From Variovorax sp. J2L1-78 (GTDB lineage Bacteria; Pseudomonadota; Gammaproteobacteria; Burkholderiales; Burkholderiaceae_C), in assembly GCF_030317205.1 (NCBI RefSeq), contig NZ_JASZYB010000004.1:434001-498000 (forward strand): DNA of 64,000 bases, in the 5' to 3' direction. Below, one piece after another: positions 43,606 through 52,278 of the stretch. The notes beneath the pieces were generated by a model. It searched no databases. It was not told the origin of the DNA and worked only from the letters and a program-made list of their open reading frames with translations. Made by a program: the position numbers and the translations under genes. The stretch's first letter is position 1. Each line of letters begins with the position of its first letter.

Positions 43606-46239
43606 ATGACAAGACATCCGTTGCCTGCGGTCCGCGATTCGGCCACCCGCCTGAACTCGACGTCACGTGGTCGTGCCCGGCTCTCATTGCTCAGCGCCGC
43701 TATCGCCCTAGGGTTGGGGTCGGCCCTCATCGATGCCCACGCGCTGTCGCTGGGCCGCATGAATGTGCAGTCCGCCATCGGCGAACCGCTGCGCGCGGAG
43801 ATCGAAATCGCCGAAATGAGTGCCGCCGAGGCCGATGGCCTGCGCATCAACATCGCCTCGCAAGACGCCTTCCGCGCAGCCGGCGTGCCCTACAACGCCG
43901 CCCTGTCCGACGTGCGCAGCGCGCTGCAGCGCCGCCCTGACGGCCGCTACGTCGTCCGGCTGACCAGCAATCGCTCGGTGTCCGACCCCTTCATCGATCT
44001 GCTGCTCGAAGCCAACTGGAACACCGGCCGGATCGTCCGCGACTACACGGTGCTGCTCGATCCGCCGGCCAGCCGCGCGACCGCCACCGCCGTCGCGCCG
44101 GCCCCCGTGTCACCGCAGATCAGCATCGGCACCGGTTCCGCCTCGATTCAGCCACCGTTGGCTCGCCGCCCCGCGCGTCCGGCGATCGCCGCTGCGCCCC
44201 CCCCTGCCGAAGCTCCCCCGGTGCGGACCGCGGCGGGCAGCGGCGCGGGCCAGCAGGTCACCGTGCAGCCCGGCGACACCGCCAGCAAGATCGCGGGCGC
44301 CTACAAGCCCGCCGATGTCTCGCTCGACCAGATGCTGGTCGCCATGCTGCGCGCCAATCCCAACGCCTTCATCGGCGGCAACATGAACCGCATGAAGGCG
44401 GGCGCGGTGCTCGATCTCCCCGATGCGTCGCAAGCCGCCGCCACACCGGCGCCCGAGGCCCGTCGCACGGTGGTCGCACAGAGCCGGGACTTCGGCGACT
44501 ACCGCCGCCGCCTGGCCGAGAACGCACCGGCCTCGGCCGTGGCCCCCGCCGACCGCCAGAGCTCGGGCCGGCTGGAAGCCAACGTCGAGGACCGCAGCAA
44601 GGCGGCCGCAGCACCCGACAAGCTCACCATCGCACAGGCCCGTGCCGCCGAAGACAAGCTGGCCCAGACGCGCCAGGCGCAGGAAAGCAGCGCCCGCGTG
44701 GCCGAGCTGTCCAAGAACATCAGCGACCTGAACAAGCTGCAGTCGGCCGGCGCCTCCGCGTCGGCCTCGGCGGGCGCCCCTCCCGCCGCACCGGCATCGG
44801 CCAGCGCGCCGGTCGCACCGCCTGCCGCGCCGGCAACCACAACGCCGACAGCCGCAGCGCCGGCGGCACCTGCCGCGCCCAGCGCAGCACCGACGGTGGT
44901 CGCACCGGCCGCCGCCACGGCGGCCCTGACACCCCCGCCCGCACCGGCGCCTGCACCCGCCGCGGCACCGAAGCCCGCCGCCAAGCCGGCGGCACCCCCG
45001 CCGCCCCCGGAGCCCAGCTTCCTCGACGATCTGCTCGACAACCCGCTGATGCTCGGCGGCGGCGCGCTCATCCTGCTGCTCCTCGGCTTCCTGGGCTACA
45101 AGGCGGTCAAGCGCCGCCGCCAGGACGCCGGTGACAGCGTCTTTCTGGAAAGCCGCCTGCCCAAGGATTCCTTCTTCGCTGCCAGCGGCGGGGAGTCGGT
45201 CGACACCAAGAACCGCTCGATCGTCTCGTCGCTGTCGTACTCCCCCAGCCAGCTGGACGCCGGCGACGTCGATCCGGTGGCCGAAGCCGACGTGTACCTG
45301 GCCTACGGCCGCGACCTCCAGGCCGAGGAGATCCTGCGGGAGGCGCTTCGCATCAACCCCGAGCGCATCGCCATCCACCTCAAGCTGCTCGAGATCCACG
45401 CCAAGCGGCGCGACCTGCGTGCCTACGAGGCGCTGGCGTCGGACGTGCACAAGCTGACCGGCGGCCAGGGCAACGACTGGAACCGCGTGGTGGAGATGGG
45501 CAAGGAGCTCGACCCGGGCAACCCGCTGTACGAAGCGGGTGTCCGCCCGGTCGGCGGCGACAGCGTCCCGCCGGCAGCGGCTGCCGTTGCCGCGGCAGCT
45601 GTAGCCGCTGTGGTCGCGGCACCGCCGGCCGCCCCGGTCGCCGCGCCGCCGCCCGCCTTCGTCCCGTCGGTGGCCCCGCTCGACTTCGACCTCGACCTGA
45701 GCAGGCCATCGCCCCTGGACACGACGACAACCATGCCGTCGCCGATCACCGAACCGGCTCCCGTGAGCGCGAGCCTGCCCCCGATCCAGGCGCCTGCGAC
45801 GGAACGCTTCGCTGCGACCTCCCGCGACACGCTGCGCGACATGGCACCGATGAGCCCGCAGGCGGACTTCGACACCGACTTCAACACCGCCCCCGCGGCG
45901 CTGGAGATGCCCGGCATGTCGCGTTCGATGGGCACCGAGGAACACACGCAGCCGGCGCCGCTGCGTGCCGGCCTGCCCCGCGATTCCGGCTTCATCGAGT
46001 TCGACATGAGCGCGCTCGCGGGCCTGAACCAGCGCGAGTCCAACGACACCGAGCCCGGCCGGCTCGAGCCGCTGGACGAGGCCAACGACAACCCGCACGC
46101 GATCAAGCTGTCGCTGGCGCGCGAGCTGCAGGCCCTGGGCGACACCGAAGGCGCACGCTCGCTGGTCGAGGAAGTCGAAGCCGAAAGCTCCGGTGACCTG
46201 AAGGCCCAGGCCCGGCACCTGCTGGCACAACTGGCCTGA
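43606..46239 (+). CDS. fimV: FimV-like pilus/polar hub protein with LysM domain
   Basis: The 877-residue protein has a signal sequence (LSLLSAAIALGLGSALIDAHA), an N-terminal FimV domain (LGRMNVQSAIGEPLRAEIEI), a periplasmic LysM domain at about residues 215-272 (VTVQPGDTASKIAGAY), and a coiled-coil stretch. A long Ala/Pro-rich linker and one membrane helix near residues 480-500 follow, then a cytoplasmic acidic part with a TPR-like segment and the FimV C-terminal domain (NPHAIKLSLARELQALGDTEGA). FimV organises the cell pole, type IV pili and twitching in Pseudomonas. ATG 43606 is chosen as it places the signal peptide correctly. Confidence 0.9.
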   Translation: MTRHPLPAVRDSATRLNSTSRGRARLSLLSAAIALGLGSALIDAHALSLGRMNVQSAIGEPLRAEIEIAEMSAAEADGLRINIASQDAFRAAGVPYNAALSDVRSALQRRPDGRYVVRLTSNRSVSDPFIDLLLEANWNTGRIVRDYTVLLDPPASRATATAVAPAPVSPQISIGTGSASIQPPLARRPARPAIAAAPPPAEAPPVRTAAGSGAGQQVTVQPGDTASKIAGAYKPADVSLDQMLVAMLRANPNAFIGGNMNRMKAGAVLDLPDASQAAATPAPEARRTVVAQSRDFGDYRRRLAENAPASAVAPADRQSSGRLEANVEDRSKAAAAPDKLTIAQARAAEDKLAQTRQAQESSARVAELSKNISDLNKLQSAGASASASAGAPPAAPASASAPVAPPAAPATTTPTAAAPAAPAAPSAAPTVVAPAAATAALTPPPAPAPAPAAAPKPAAKPAAPPPPPEPSFLDDLLDNPLMLGGGALILLLLGFLGYKAVKRRRQDAGDSVFLESRLPKDSFFAASGGESVDTKNRSIVSSLSYSPSQLDAGDVDPVAEADVYLAYGRDLQAEEILREALRINPERIAIHLKLLEIHAKRRDLRAYEALASDVHKLTGGQGNDWNRVVEMGKELDPGNPLYEAGVRPVGGDSVPPAAAAVAAAAVAAVVAAPPAAPVAAPPPAFVPSVAPLDFDLDLSRPSPLDTTTTMPSPITEPAPVSASLPPIQAPATERFAATSRDTLRDMAPMSPQADFDTDFNTAPAALEMPGMSRSMGTEEHTQPAPLRAGLPRDSGFIEFDMSALAGLNQRESNDTEPGRLEPLDEANDNPHAIKLSLARELQALGDTEGARSLVEEVEAESSGDLKAQARHLLAQLA

Positions 46240-46281
46240 GGAGCCGACACGACGCATGCGCCGGCCGCCCGTTCCACCCAC

Positions 46282-47103
46282 GTGAGGCTGGCCCTCGGCG
46301 TCCGCTACAACGGCCAGGCCTACCAGGGCTGGCAGAGCCAGCTGTCCGGCCAGACCGTGCAGGACAAGCTGGAGGCGGCCCTGGGCCGCTTCGCCGATCG
46401 CCCCATTTCCACCCTGTGTGCAGGCCGCACCGACGCCGGCGTGCACGGGCTGATGCAGGTGGTGCACTTCGACACCGACATCGAGCGCACGCCCTTCTCC
46501 TGGGTGCGCGGCACCAACCGCTACCTGCCGGACGACATCGCGATCCAGTGGGCCCAACCGGTGCCCGGCGCCTTCCACTGCCGGGCCAGCGCCGTGGCGC
46601 GGCGCTATCTCTACGTGCTCTCGCAGTCGCCGGTGCGGCCCAGCCTCGACGCGGGGCGTGTCGGGTGGTCGATGCGCTCCCTCGACGGCGCGGCCATGCG
46701 CAGCGCGGCGGCCCAGTTGATCGGCGAGCACGACTTCAGCTCGTTCCGGGCTTCCGCCTGCCAGGCGAGGTCGCCGGTCAAGACAATGCGCCGCATCACG
46801 GTCACGCAGAAGGATGTCTCGCCCGACGGCGAGCGCTGCCAGTGGCACTTCGAGTTCGAGGCCGACGCCTTTCTCCACCACATGATCCGCAACATCATGG
46901 GCTGCCTGGTCCGCATCGGGCACGGCGACGAGCGGCCGGAATGGATCGCCGAGGTGCTGGCCGCGCGCAGTCGCAAGGTCGCAGCGCCCACCTTCTCGCC
47001 GGCCGGGCTGTACTTCGTTGGCCCTCTGTACGACGCGGCCTGGGGGCTCCCCGCCGAGGCGACCCTGGGCGCGAGCGGCGCTGCGTATGATGGCCCGCCA
47101 TGA
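46282..47103 (+). CDS. truA: tRNA pseudouridine(38-40) synthase TruA
   Basis: A 273-residue pseudouridine synthase for positions 38-40 of the anticodon arm. The catalytic aspartate is Asp51 in CAGRTDAGVHG; N-terminal GVRYNGQAYQGWQSQ and the C-terminal FLHHMIRNIMGCLVRIG motif are characteristic. It starts with GTG at 46282, and its stop overlaps the trpF start by 4 bp. The order fimV-truA-trpF is the standard one in beta- and gammaproteobacteria. Confidence 0.97.
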   Translation: MRLALGVRYNGQAYQGWQSQLSGQTVQDKLEAALGRFADRPISTLCAGRTDAGVHGLMQVVHFDTDIERTPFSWVRGTNRYLPDDIAIQWAQPVPGAFHCRASAVARRYLYVLSQSPVRPSLDAGRVGWSMRSLDGAAMRSAAAQLIGEHDFSSFRASACQARSPVKTMRRITVTQKDVSPDGERCQWHFEFEADAFLHHMIRNIMGCLVRIGHGDERPEWIAEVLAARSRKVAAPTFSPAGLYFVGPLYDAAWGLPAEATLGASGAAYDGPP

Positions 47104-47780
47104 GTGCCCTCGCCCGAACCCGCATCAAGATCTGCGGCCTCACGCGCGAGGTCGACGTGGACGCAGCGGTCTGTGCGGGCGCCGACGCCGTGGGCTTCGT
47201 GCTCTATCCCGCCAGCCCGCGCGCCGTCACGGCCCAGCGCGCTGCCGCGCTCGCCACACGCCTGCCGCCCTTCGTCACGCCGGTGCTGCTGTTCGTGAAC
47301 GAGCCGCCGATGCAGGCGATGGGTGCGCTGGCCGCCGTGCCCGGCGCGATGGCGCAGTTCCATGGCGACGAGACCCCCGACCAGTGCCAGGAAGCCAGCG
47401 GCCACGGAACCTACCGTTACATGCGCGCGGCCCGGATTCCACTCGGCGCGGCGGGGGCAGACTTCGACCTCGTAAAATACGCTTCCGATTTCTCCCACGC
47501 CCAGGCCATCCTGCTCGACGCCCATGTCGACGGGTTCGGCGGTGGCGGCAAGGCATTCGATTGGTCACTTCTTCCAACCGCCGTCGACGCTCACCTCGTC
47601 TTGAGTGGTGGACTCACACCTGCAAACGTGGCCGATGGCATTCGCCAGCTCCGGCAGCGATGCCGATCGCTGGCCGTTGACGTGAGTTCCGGCGTCGAGG
47701 CCTCCAAGGGCATCAAGGACGCCGGAAAGATCCGCGATTTCATCGCTGCCGTGCGCGCAGCCGACCTCGCACCCCTTTGA
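47100..47780 (+). CDS. trpF: Phosphoribosylanthranilate isomerase
   Basis: A 226-residue TIM-barrel enzyme that catalyses the Amadori rearrangement in tryptophan synthesis. Signatures are RIKICGLTREVDVDAAVCAGAD (catalytic Cys in KICG), VGFVLYPASPRAVT and the catalytic Asp region LLDAHVDGFGGGGKAFDW, ending with LSGGLTPANVADGI. It overlaps truA by 4 bp and precedes trpB after 53 bp. Confidence 0.97.
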   Translation: MSALARTRIKICGLTREVDVDAAVCAGADAVGFVLYPASPRAVTAQRAAALATRLPPFVTPVLLFVNEPPMQAMGALAAVPGAMAQFHGDETPDQCQEASGHGTYRYMRAARIPLGAAGADFDLVKYASDFSHAQAILLDAHVDGFGGGGKAFDWSLLPTAVDAHLVLSGGLTPANVADGIRQLRQRCRSLAVDVSSGVEASKGIKDAGKIRDFIAAVRAADLAPL

Positions 47781-47833
47781 CCGGCCGCACCGTCTCTTTG
47801 TCGACGGGCGCGGCTCCATCGATCGAGAGAACC

Positions 47834-49099
47834 ATGCAGACCTACCAGCAACCCGACGCTGCCGGCCACTTCGGCCCCTACGGCGGCACCTTCGCGAGCG
47901 AGACGCTCACCCACGCCATCGCCGAACTGCGCGAGGCCTACGCGAAGTTCAAGGACGACCCGGCCTTCCTCGCGGAATTCCACTACGAGCTCAAACACTT
48001 CGTCGGCCGACCCTCGCCGGTCTACCACGCGGCGCGTACCAGCCGCGAGATGGGCGGCGCACAGATCTACCTGAAGCGCGAGGACCTGAACCACACCGGC
48101 GCCCACAAGATCAACAACGTGATCGGCCAGGCCATGCTCGCCAAGCGCATGGGCAAGCCCCGCGTGATCGCCGAGACTGGCGCGGGCCAGCACGGCGTGG
48201 CGACCGCCACCATCTGTGCCCGCTACGGCCTCGAATGCGTGGTCTACATGGGCAGCATGGACGTGAAGCGCCAGAGCCCCAACGTCTACCGCATGAACCT
48301 GCTGGGCGCCACCGTGGTGCCGGTCGAGTCGGGCAGCAAGACGCTGAAGGACGCGCTCAATGAAGCCATGCGCGACTGGGTCACCAATGTCGAGAACACC
48401 TTCTACATCATCGGCACCGTCGCCGGCCCCCACCCCTACCCGATGATGGTGCGCGACTTCCAGAGCGTGATCGGCACCGAGTGCATCGACCAGATGCCCG
48501 CCATGCTGGCCGACAACGGCATCGCCCACCCGCAGCCGGACGTGGTCGTCGCCTGTGTGGGCGGCGGCAGCAATGCCATGGGCATTTTCTACCCGTACAT
48601 TCCGTTCGAAAACACCCGCCTGATCGGTGTCGAAGCGGCCGGCGAAGGCCTGGACAGCGGCAAGCATTCCGCCTCGATCCTGCGCGGCAGCGCCGGCGTG
48701 CTGCACGGCAACCGCACCTACCTGCTGCAGAACGAGGACGGCCAGGTGACCGAAACGCACAGCATCAGTGCCGGCCTCGACTACCCCGGTGTCGGCCCGG
48801 AGCACGCGCACCTGGCGGACATCGGCCGCGCCGAGTATGTCGGCATCACCGACGCCGAGGCGCTGGAGGCCTTCCACTACCTGTGCCGCACCGAAGGCAT
48901 CATCCCGGCGCTGGAATCGAGCCACGCGGTGGCCTACGCGATGAAGCTGGCGAAGACCATGCGGCCGGACCAGTCGATCCTGGTGAACCTCTCCGGGCGC
49001 GGCGACAAGGACATCGGCACGGTGGCCGACCTCTCGGGCGTCGACTTCTACGACCGGCCGTCGATGCGCGGCCTGAGCGTGAAGGGAGGCAAGGCATGA
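47834..49099 (+). CDS. trpB: Tryptophan synthase beta chain
   Basis: A 421-residue PLP enzyme that condenses indole and serine to tryptophan. The cofactor lysine is Lys92 in LNHTGAHKINNVIGQA; the glycine loop CVGGGSNAMG binds the PLP phosphate and ETGAGQHGVATAT contains the catalytic Glu. I start it at ATG 47834 (MQTYQQPDAAGHFGPYGG), which fits the family N-terminus. It overlaps trpA by 4 bp. Confidence 0.98.
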   Translation: MQTYQQPDAAGHFGPYGGTFASETLTHAIAELREAYAKFKDDPAFLAEFHYELKHFVGRPSPVYHAARTSREMGGAQIYLKREDLNHTGAHKINNVIGQAMLAKRMGKPRVIAETGAGQHGVATATICARYGLECVVYMGSMDVKRQSPNVYRMNLLGATVVPVESGSKTLKDALNEAMRDWVTNVENTFYIIGTVAGPHPYPMMVRDFQSVIGTECIDQMPAMLADNGIAHPQPDVVVACVGGGSNAMGIFYPYIPFENTRLIGVEAAGEGLDSGKHSASILRGSAGVLHGNRTYLLQNEDGQVTETHSISAGLDYPGVGPEHAHLADIGRAEYVGITDAEALEAFHYLCRTEGIIPALESSHAVAYAMKLAKTMRPDQSILVNLSGRGDKDIGTVADLSGVDFYDRPSMRGLSVKGGKA

Positions 49100-49941
49100 G
49101 CCGCATTGCTGCCGCCTTCGAGGCCCTGAAGAAAGACGGCCGCAAGGCGCTCATCCCCTACGTCACGGCCGGCTTCCCCTACGCCGACATCACGCCCGAG
49201 CTGATGCACGGCATGGTCGCCGCGGGCGCCGACGTGATCGAGCTCGGCGTGCCCTTCTCCGACCCGATGGCCGACGGCCCGGTGATCCAGAAAGCCGGCG
49301 AAGCGGCGCTGGCGCTGGGCATCGGCACCAAGCAGGTGCTGGCGATGGTCACCGCGTTCCGCCAGACCGACGACCGCACGCCGGTCGTGCTGATGGGCTA
49401 CGCCAACCCGGTCGAGCGCTACGACGGCGTGCACGGCAAGGGCAGCTTCATCCGCGACGCGGCGGCGGCCGGGGTGGACGGCCTGCTGGTCGTCGACTAT
49501 CCGCCTGAGGAATGCGAGGACTTCGCCGCCGACCTGCGCGCGGCCGGCATCGACCTGATCTTCCTGCTGGCCCCGACCAGCACCGACGCGCGCATGGCGC
49601 AGGTCGGCCGCATCGCGACCGGCTACGTGTACTACGTGTCGCTCAAGGGCGTGACGGGCGCCGGCCATCTGGACACCGAGGCGGTCGGCCGCATGATCCC
49701 GCGCATCCGCGAGCACGTGGGCGTGCCGGTGGGCGTGGGCTTCGGCATCCGCGACGCGCGCACGGCGCAGGCGGTCGGTTCGGCCGCCGATGCGGTCGTC
49801 ATCGGCACCAGGATCATCCAGCTGATCGACGGCCAGCCGCGCGACCGGGTAGTGCCGCTGGTCGCCGAATTCCTGGCCGACATCCGCCAGGCGCTCGACG
49901 CCTTGCCGGCCGCCACCCCCAAGAACGCGTCTGGTCGATAA
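49096..49941 (+). CDS. trpA: Tryptophan synthase alpha chain
   Basis: A 281-residue TIM-barrel subunit that cleaves indole-3-glycerol phosphate to indole. The catalytic glutamate and aspartate are in VIELGVPFSDPMADGPVIQ, and the mobile loop region YYVSLKGVTGAGHLDTE is typical, as is GVGFGIRDARTAQA. Overlapping trpB by 4 bp, it is the last trp gene here; trpE, G, D and C are not in the window. Confidence 0.98.
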   Translation: MSRIAAAFEALKKDGRKALIPYVTAGFPYADITPELMHGMVAAGADVIELGVPFSDPMADGPVIQKAGEAALALGIGTKQVLAMVTAFRQTDDRTPVVLMGYANPVERYDGVHGKGSFIRDAAAAGVDGLLVVDYPPEECEDFAADLRAAGIDLIFLLAPTSTDARMAQVGRIATGYVYYVSLKGVTGAGHLDTEAVGRMIPRIREHVGVPVGVGFGIRDARTAQAVGSAADAVVIGTRIIQLIDGQPRDRVVPLVAEFLADIRQALDALPAATPKNASGR

Positions 49942-49963
49942 TCCGCGCTCTCCAGGAGATTCC

Positions 49964-50836
49964 ATGAGCTGGCTAGAAAAACTGCTTCCCCCGAAAATCG
50001 AGCAGACCGACCCGAGCGAGCGCCGCCAGGTGCCCGAAGGTCTCTGGATCAAATGCCCCAGTTGCGAGACGGTGCTCTACAAGACCGATCTCGAGCACAA
50101 CCAGAACGTCTGCCCGAGTTGCGGCCACCACCACCGCATCGGTGCGCGGGCGCGCCTCGACGCCTTCCTCGACGCCGAAGGCCGCTACGAACTCGGCCAG
50201 GAAGTGCTGCCGGTCGACGCCCTGAAGTTCAAGGACAGCCGCAAGTACCCCGAACGGCTCAAGGAAGCGCTGGAGAACACCGGCGAGACCGATGCCCTCA
50301 TCGTCATGGGCGGCTCGGTGCACAGCATCAGCGTGGTGGTCGCCTGCTTCGAGTTCGAGTTCATGGGCGGCAGCATGGGCAGCGTGGTCGGCGAGCGCTT
50401 CGTGCGCGGCGTCGAAACCGCGATCGAACAGAAGGTGCCCTTCATCTGCTTCACCGCCACCGGCGGTGCGCGCATGCAGGAAGGCCTGCTGTCCCTGATG
50501 CAGATGGCCAAGACCAATGCCGCGCTCACGCGGCTCGCGAAGAAGGGCCTGCCCTACATCAGCGTGCTGACCGACCCGACCATGGGTGGCGTGAGTGCCG
50601 GTTTCGCCTTCCTGGGCGACGTGGTGATCGCCGAACCCAAGGCGCTGATCGGCTTCGCCGGCCCGCGCGTGATCGAGTCGACGGTGCGCGTGACGCTGCC
50701 CGAGGGCTTCCAGCGCTCGGAATTCCTGCAAACCAAGGGCGCGATCGACTTCATCAGCGATCGCCGCGCCTTGCGCAAGACCATCGCCAGCACGCTGGCC
50801 ATGCTGCTGCGCCAGCCGGCGGACGCGGTGGTCTGA
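49964..50836 (+). CDS. accD: Acetyl-CoA carboxylase carboxyltransferase subunit beta
   Basis: A 290-residue subunit with the N-terminal zinc ribbon (Cys31, Cys34, Cys50, Cys53) and the crotonase-fold carboxyltransferase domain (GGSMGSVVGERFVRGVETAIEQ, FTATGGARMQEGLLSLMQMAK, GVSAGFAFLGDVVIAEPKALIGFAGPRVI). With AccA it moves the carboxyl from biotin to acetyl-CoA, starting fatty acid synthesis. It follows trpA after 22 bp and converges on the YggT gene, 3 bp away; no terminator is visible between them. Confidence 0.98.
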   Translation: MSWLEKLLPPKIEQTDPSERRQVPEGLWIKCPSCETVLYKTDLEHNQNVCPSCGHHHRIGARARLDAFLDAEGRYELGQEVLPVDALKFKDSRKYPERLKEALENTGETDALIVMGGSVHSISVVVACFEFEFMGGSMGSVVGERFVRGVETAIEQKVPFICFTATGGARMQEGLLSLMQMAKTNAALTRLAKKGLPYISVLTDPTMGGVSAGFAFLGDVVIAEPKALIGFAGPRVIESTVRVTLPEGFQRSEFLQTKGAIDFISDRRALRKTIASTLAMLLRQPADAVV

Positions 50837-50839
50837 GGA

Positions 50840-51400
50840 TCAGCGGCCCAGGGCCCAGACGCTGCCCATCAAACTGCCCAGGACGATCGCCACGACCTGC
50901 AGCAGCACGATGGCGGCGAGCGGCGACAGGTCGACGCCGCCGACCAGCGGGATGATGCGGCGCAGCGGCCGCACGATCGGCTCGGCCAGGCGCGACACCA
51001 GGTCGAGCAGCACCGACGACGCCCCCGGCACCCACGACAGCACCGCGTAGACGACGAGCAGCGCCGTCAGGCCCGACACCACCAGCTGCGCCAGCCCGAC
51101 CAGCGACACCAGCGGCAGGATCGCCATCCGGGTGAAGTCTCCGAGCAGGAGCCACAGCAGCAGGAACTTCGCCATGACCAGCAGCCAGGCGGCGATCAGG
51201 CTGGCCAGGTCCCAGCGCTTGGCCGAGGGCACGATGCGGCGCAGCGGCATCACGATCCAGTCGCTCACGGCAAAGACGAAGCGGCCCAGTGGATTGCCGA
51301 AGGGCACGCGGTGGTACTGCATGTACAGCCGCAGCAGGCAGGCGCCGCCCAGGAGGCCGACGATGACGTCGAGCAGGAAGGAAGGGATCTGATAGAGCAT
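50840..51400 (-). CDS. YggT family membrane protein
   Basis: The 186-residue inner-membrane protein contains two YggT repeats, each a pair of helices ending in a conserved segment (FVFAVSDWIVMPLRRIVPSA near residue 45; LVSRLAEPIVRPLRRIIPLVGG near residue 140). The family is uncharacterised; plant relatives (CCB3) take part in cytochrome b6 assembly, and an osmotic role has been suggested for E. coli YggT. Convergent with accD and divergent from the Lon-domain gene. Confidence 0.9.
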   Translation of the reverse strand: MLYQIPSFLLDVIVGLLGGACLLRLYMQYHRVPFGNPLGRFVFAVSDWIVMPLRRIVPSAKRWDLASLIAAWLLVMAKFLLLWLLLGDFTRMAILPLVSLVGLAQLVVSGLTALLVVYAVLSWVPGASSVLLDLVSRLAEPIVRPLRRIIPLVGGVDLSPLAAIVLLQVVAIVLGSLMGSVWALGR

Positions 51401-51541
51401 GGCGCGCAGACGGCGTGAAAGGAAGGCGATGATAGTCAGACGCCGGTGGCGCCACCGTGTCCGGCGCCAGGCAGCAAGGGTTTCTGCGCCGGCGATGATC
51501 TGCTACGGTGGATGGCCAAGCGACATCCGCCCTCCGCCACC

Positions 51542-52186
51542 ATGCCGACGCCCCTCCCCTCGCCGCTGCCGCTGTTCCCGCTGGGTTCGGTGCTCTTCCC
51601 CGACGGCTACCTGCCGCTGCGCATCTTCGAGGTCCGCTACCTCGACCTCATCGGGCGCTGCCACAAACTCGGCCTGCCCTTCGGCGTGGTCAGCCTGACC
51701 CAGGGCGCCGAGGTGCGCGTGGCGGGTGCCGACGCCGAACGCTTCGCGGCGGTCGGCACCATCGCGACCATCCGCAGCTTCGAGGCGCCGCAGTCCGGCC
51801 TGATGCAGATCGAATGCATCGGCACCCAGCGCTTCCGGGTGCGCAGCAGCGAGCTGCAGAAGCACGGGCTGTGGACGGCCGAGGTCGAGGCCATCGCAGC
51901 CGACGTGGCCGTCGACGTCCCGGCCGACCTGCAGCACGCCGCCGACGCGCTGCGCCGGCTGGTCGACACGCTCGAGGAGCGCCGTCGGATGGAGCAGCAG
52001 GAGGACCTGCGCCTGCCCATGGCCGAGCCCTACCGTTTCGACGACTGCGGCTGGGTCGCCAACCGCTGGTGCGAACTGTTGCCGATGCAGTCCGAACTCA
52101 AGCAGCGGCTGATGGAACTCGACAGCCCGCTCATGCGGCTCGAACTGGTGAGCGACCTGCTCGCGCGCAACGGCATCGCGCGCTGA
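51542..52186 (+). CDS. LON peptidase N-terminal domain protein
   Basis: A 214-residue protein consisting of a Lon substrate-binding (PUA-like) domain without ATPase or protease domains. The signature is LPLFPLGSVLFPDGYLPLRI followed by FEVRYLDLIGRC, then GTIATIRSFEAPQSGLMQIECIGTQRFRV. Stand-alone Lon-N proteins of this kind are widespread in proteobacteria; the function is unknown, though peptide or protein binding is presumed. ATG 51542 places the LPLFPLG motif near the N-terminus, as usual. Confidence 0.88.
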   Translation: MPTPLPSPLPLFPLGSVLFPDGYLPLRIFEVRYLDLIGRCHKLGLPFGVVSLTQGAEVRVAGADAERFAAVGTIATIRSFEAPQSGLMQIECIGTQRFRVRSSELQKHGLWTAEVEAIAADVAVDVPADLQHAADALRRLVDTLEERRRMEQQEDLRLPMAEPYRFDDCGWVANRWCELLPMQSELKQRLMELDSPLMRLELVSDLLARNGIAR

Positions 52187-52278
52187 CGGGCGCGCCGCAT
52201 CCTGCCCGATCACGGGGGGCGGCCCGCTAAAATGGCAGGTTTTGCGCGGCACCGCCCGTGCCATCCAGCCTGCTCCCC

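Noticed and set aside
44110..46923. 937-codon open frame on the minus strand opposite fimV
   Set aside because: Its Arg/Gly-rich translation has no domain and spans fimV and truA; both of those have clear family motifs and proper starts.
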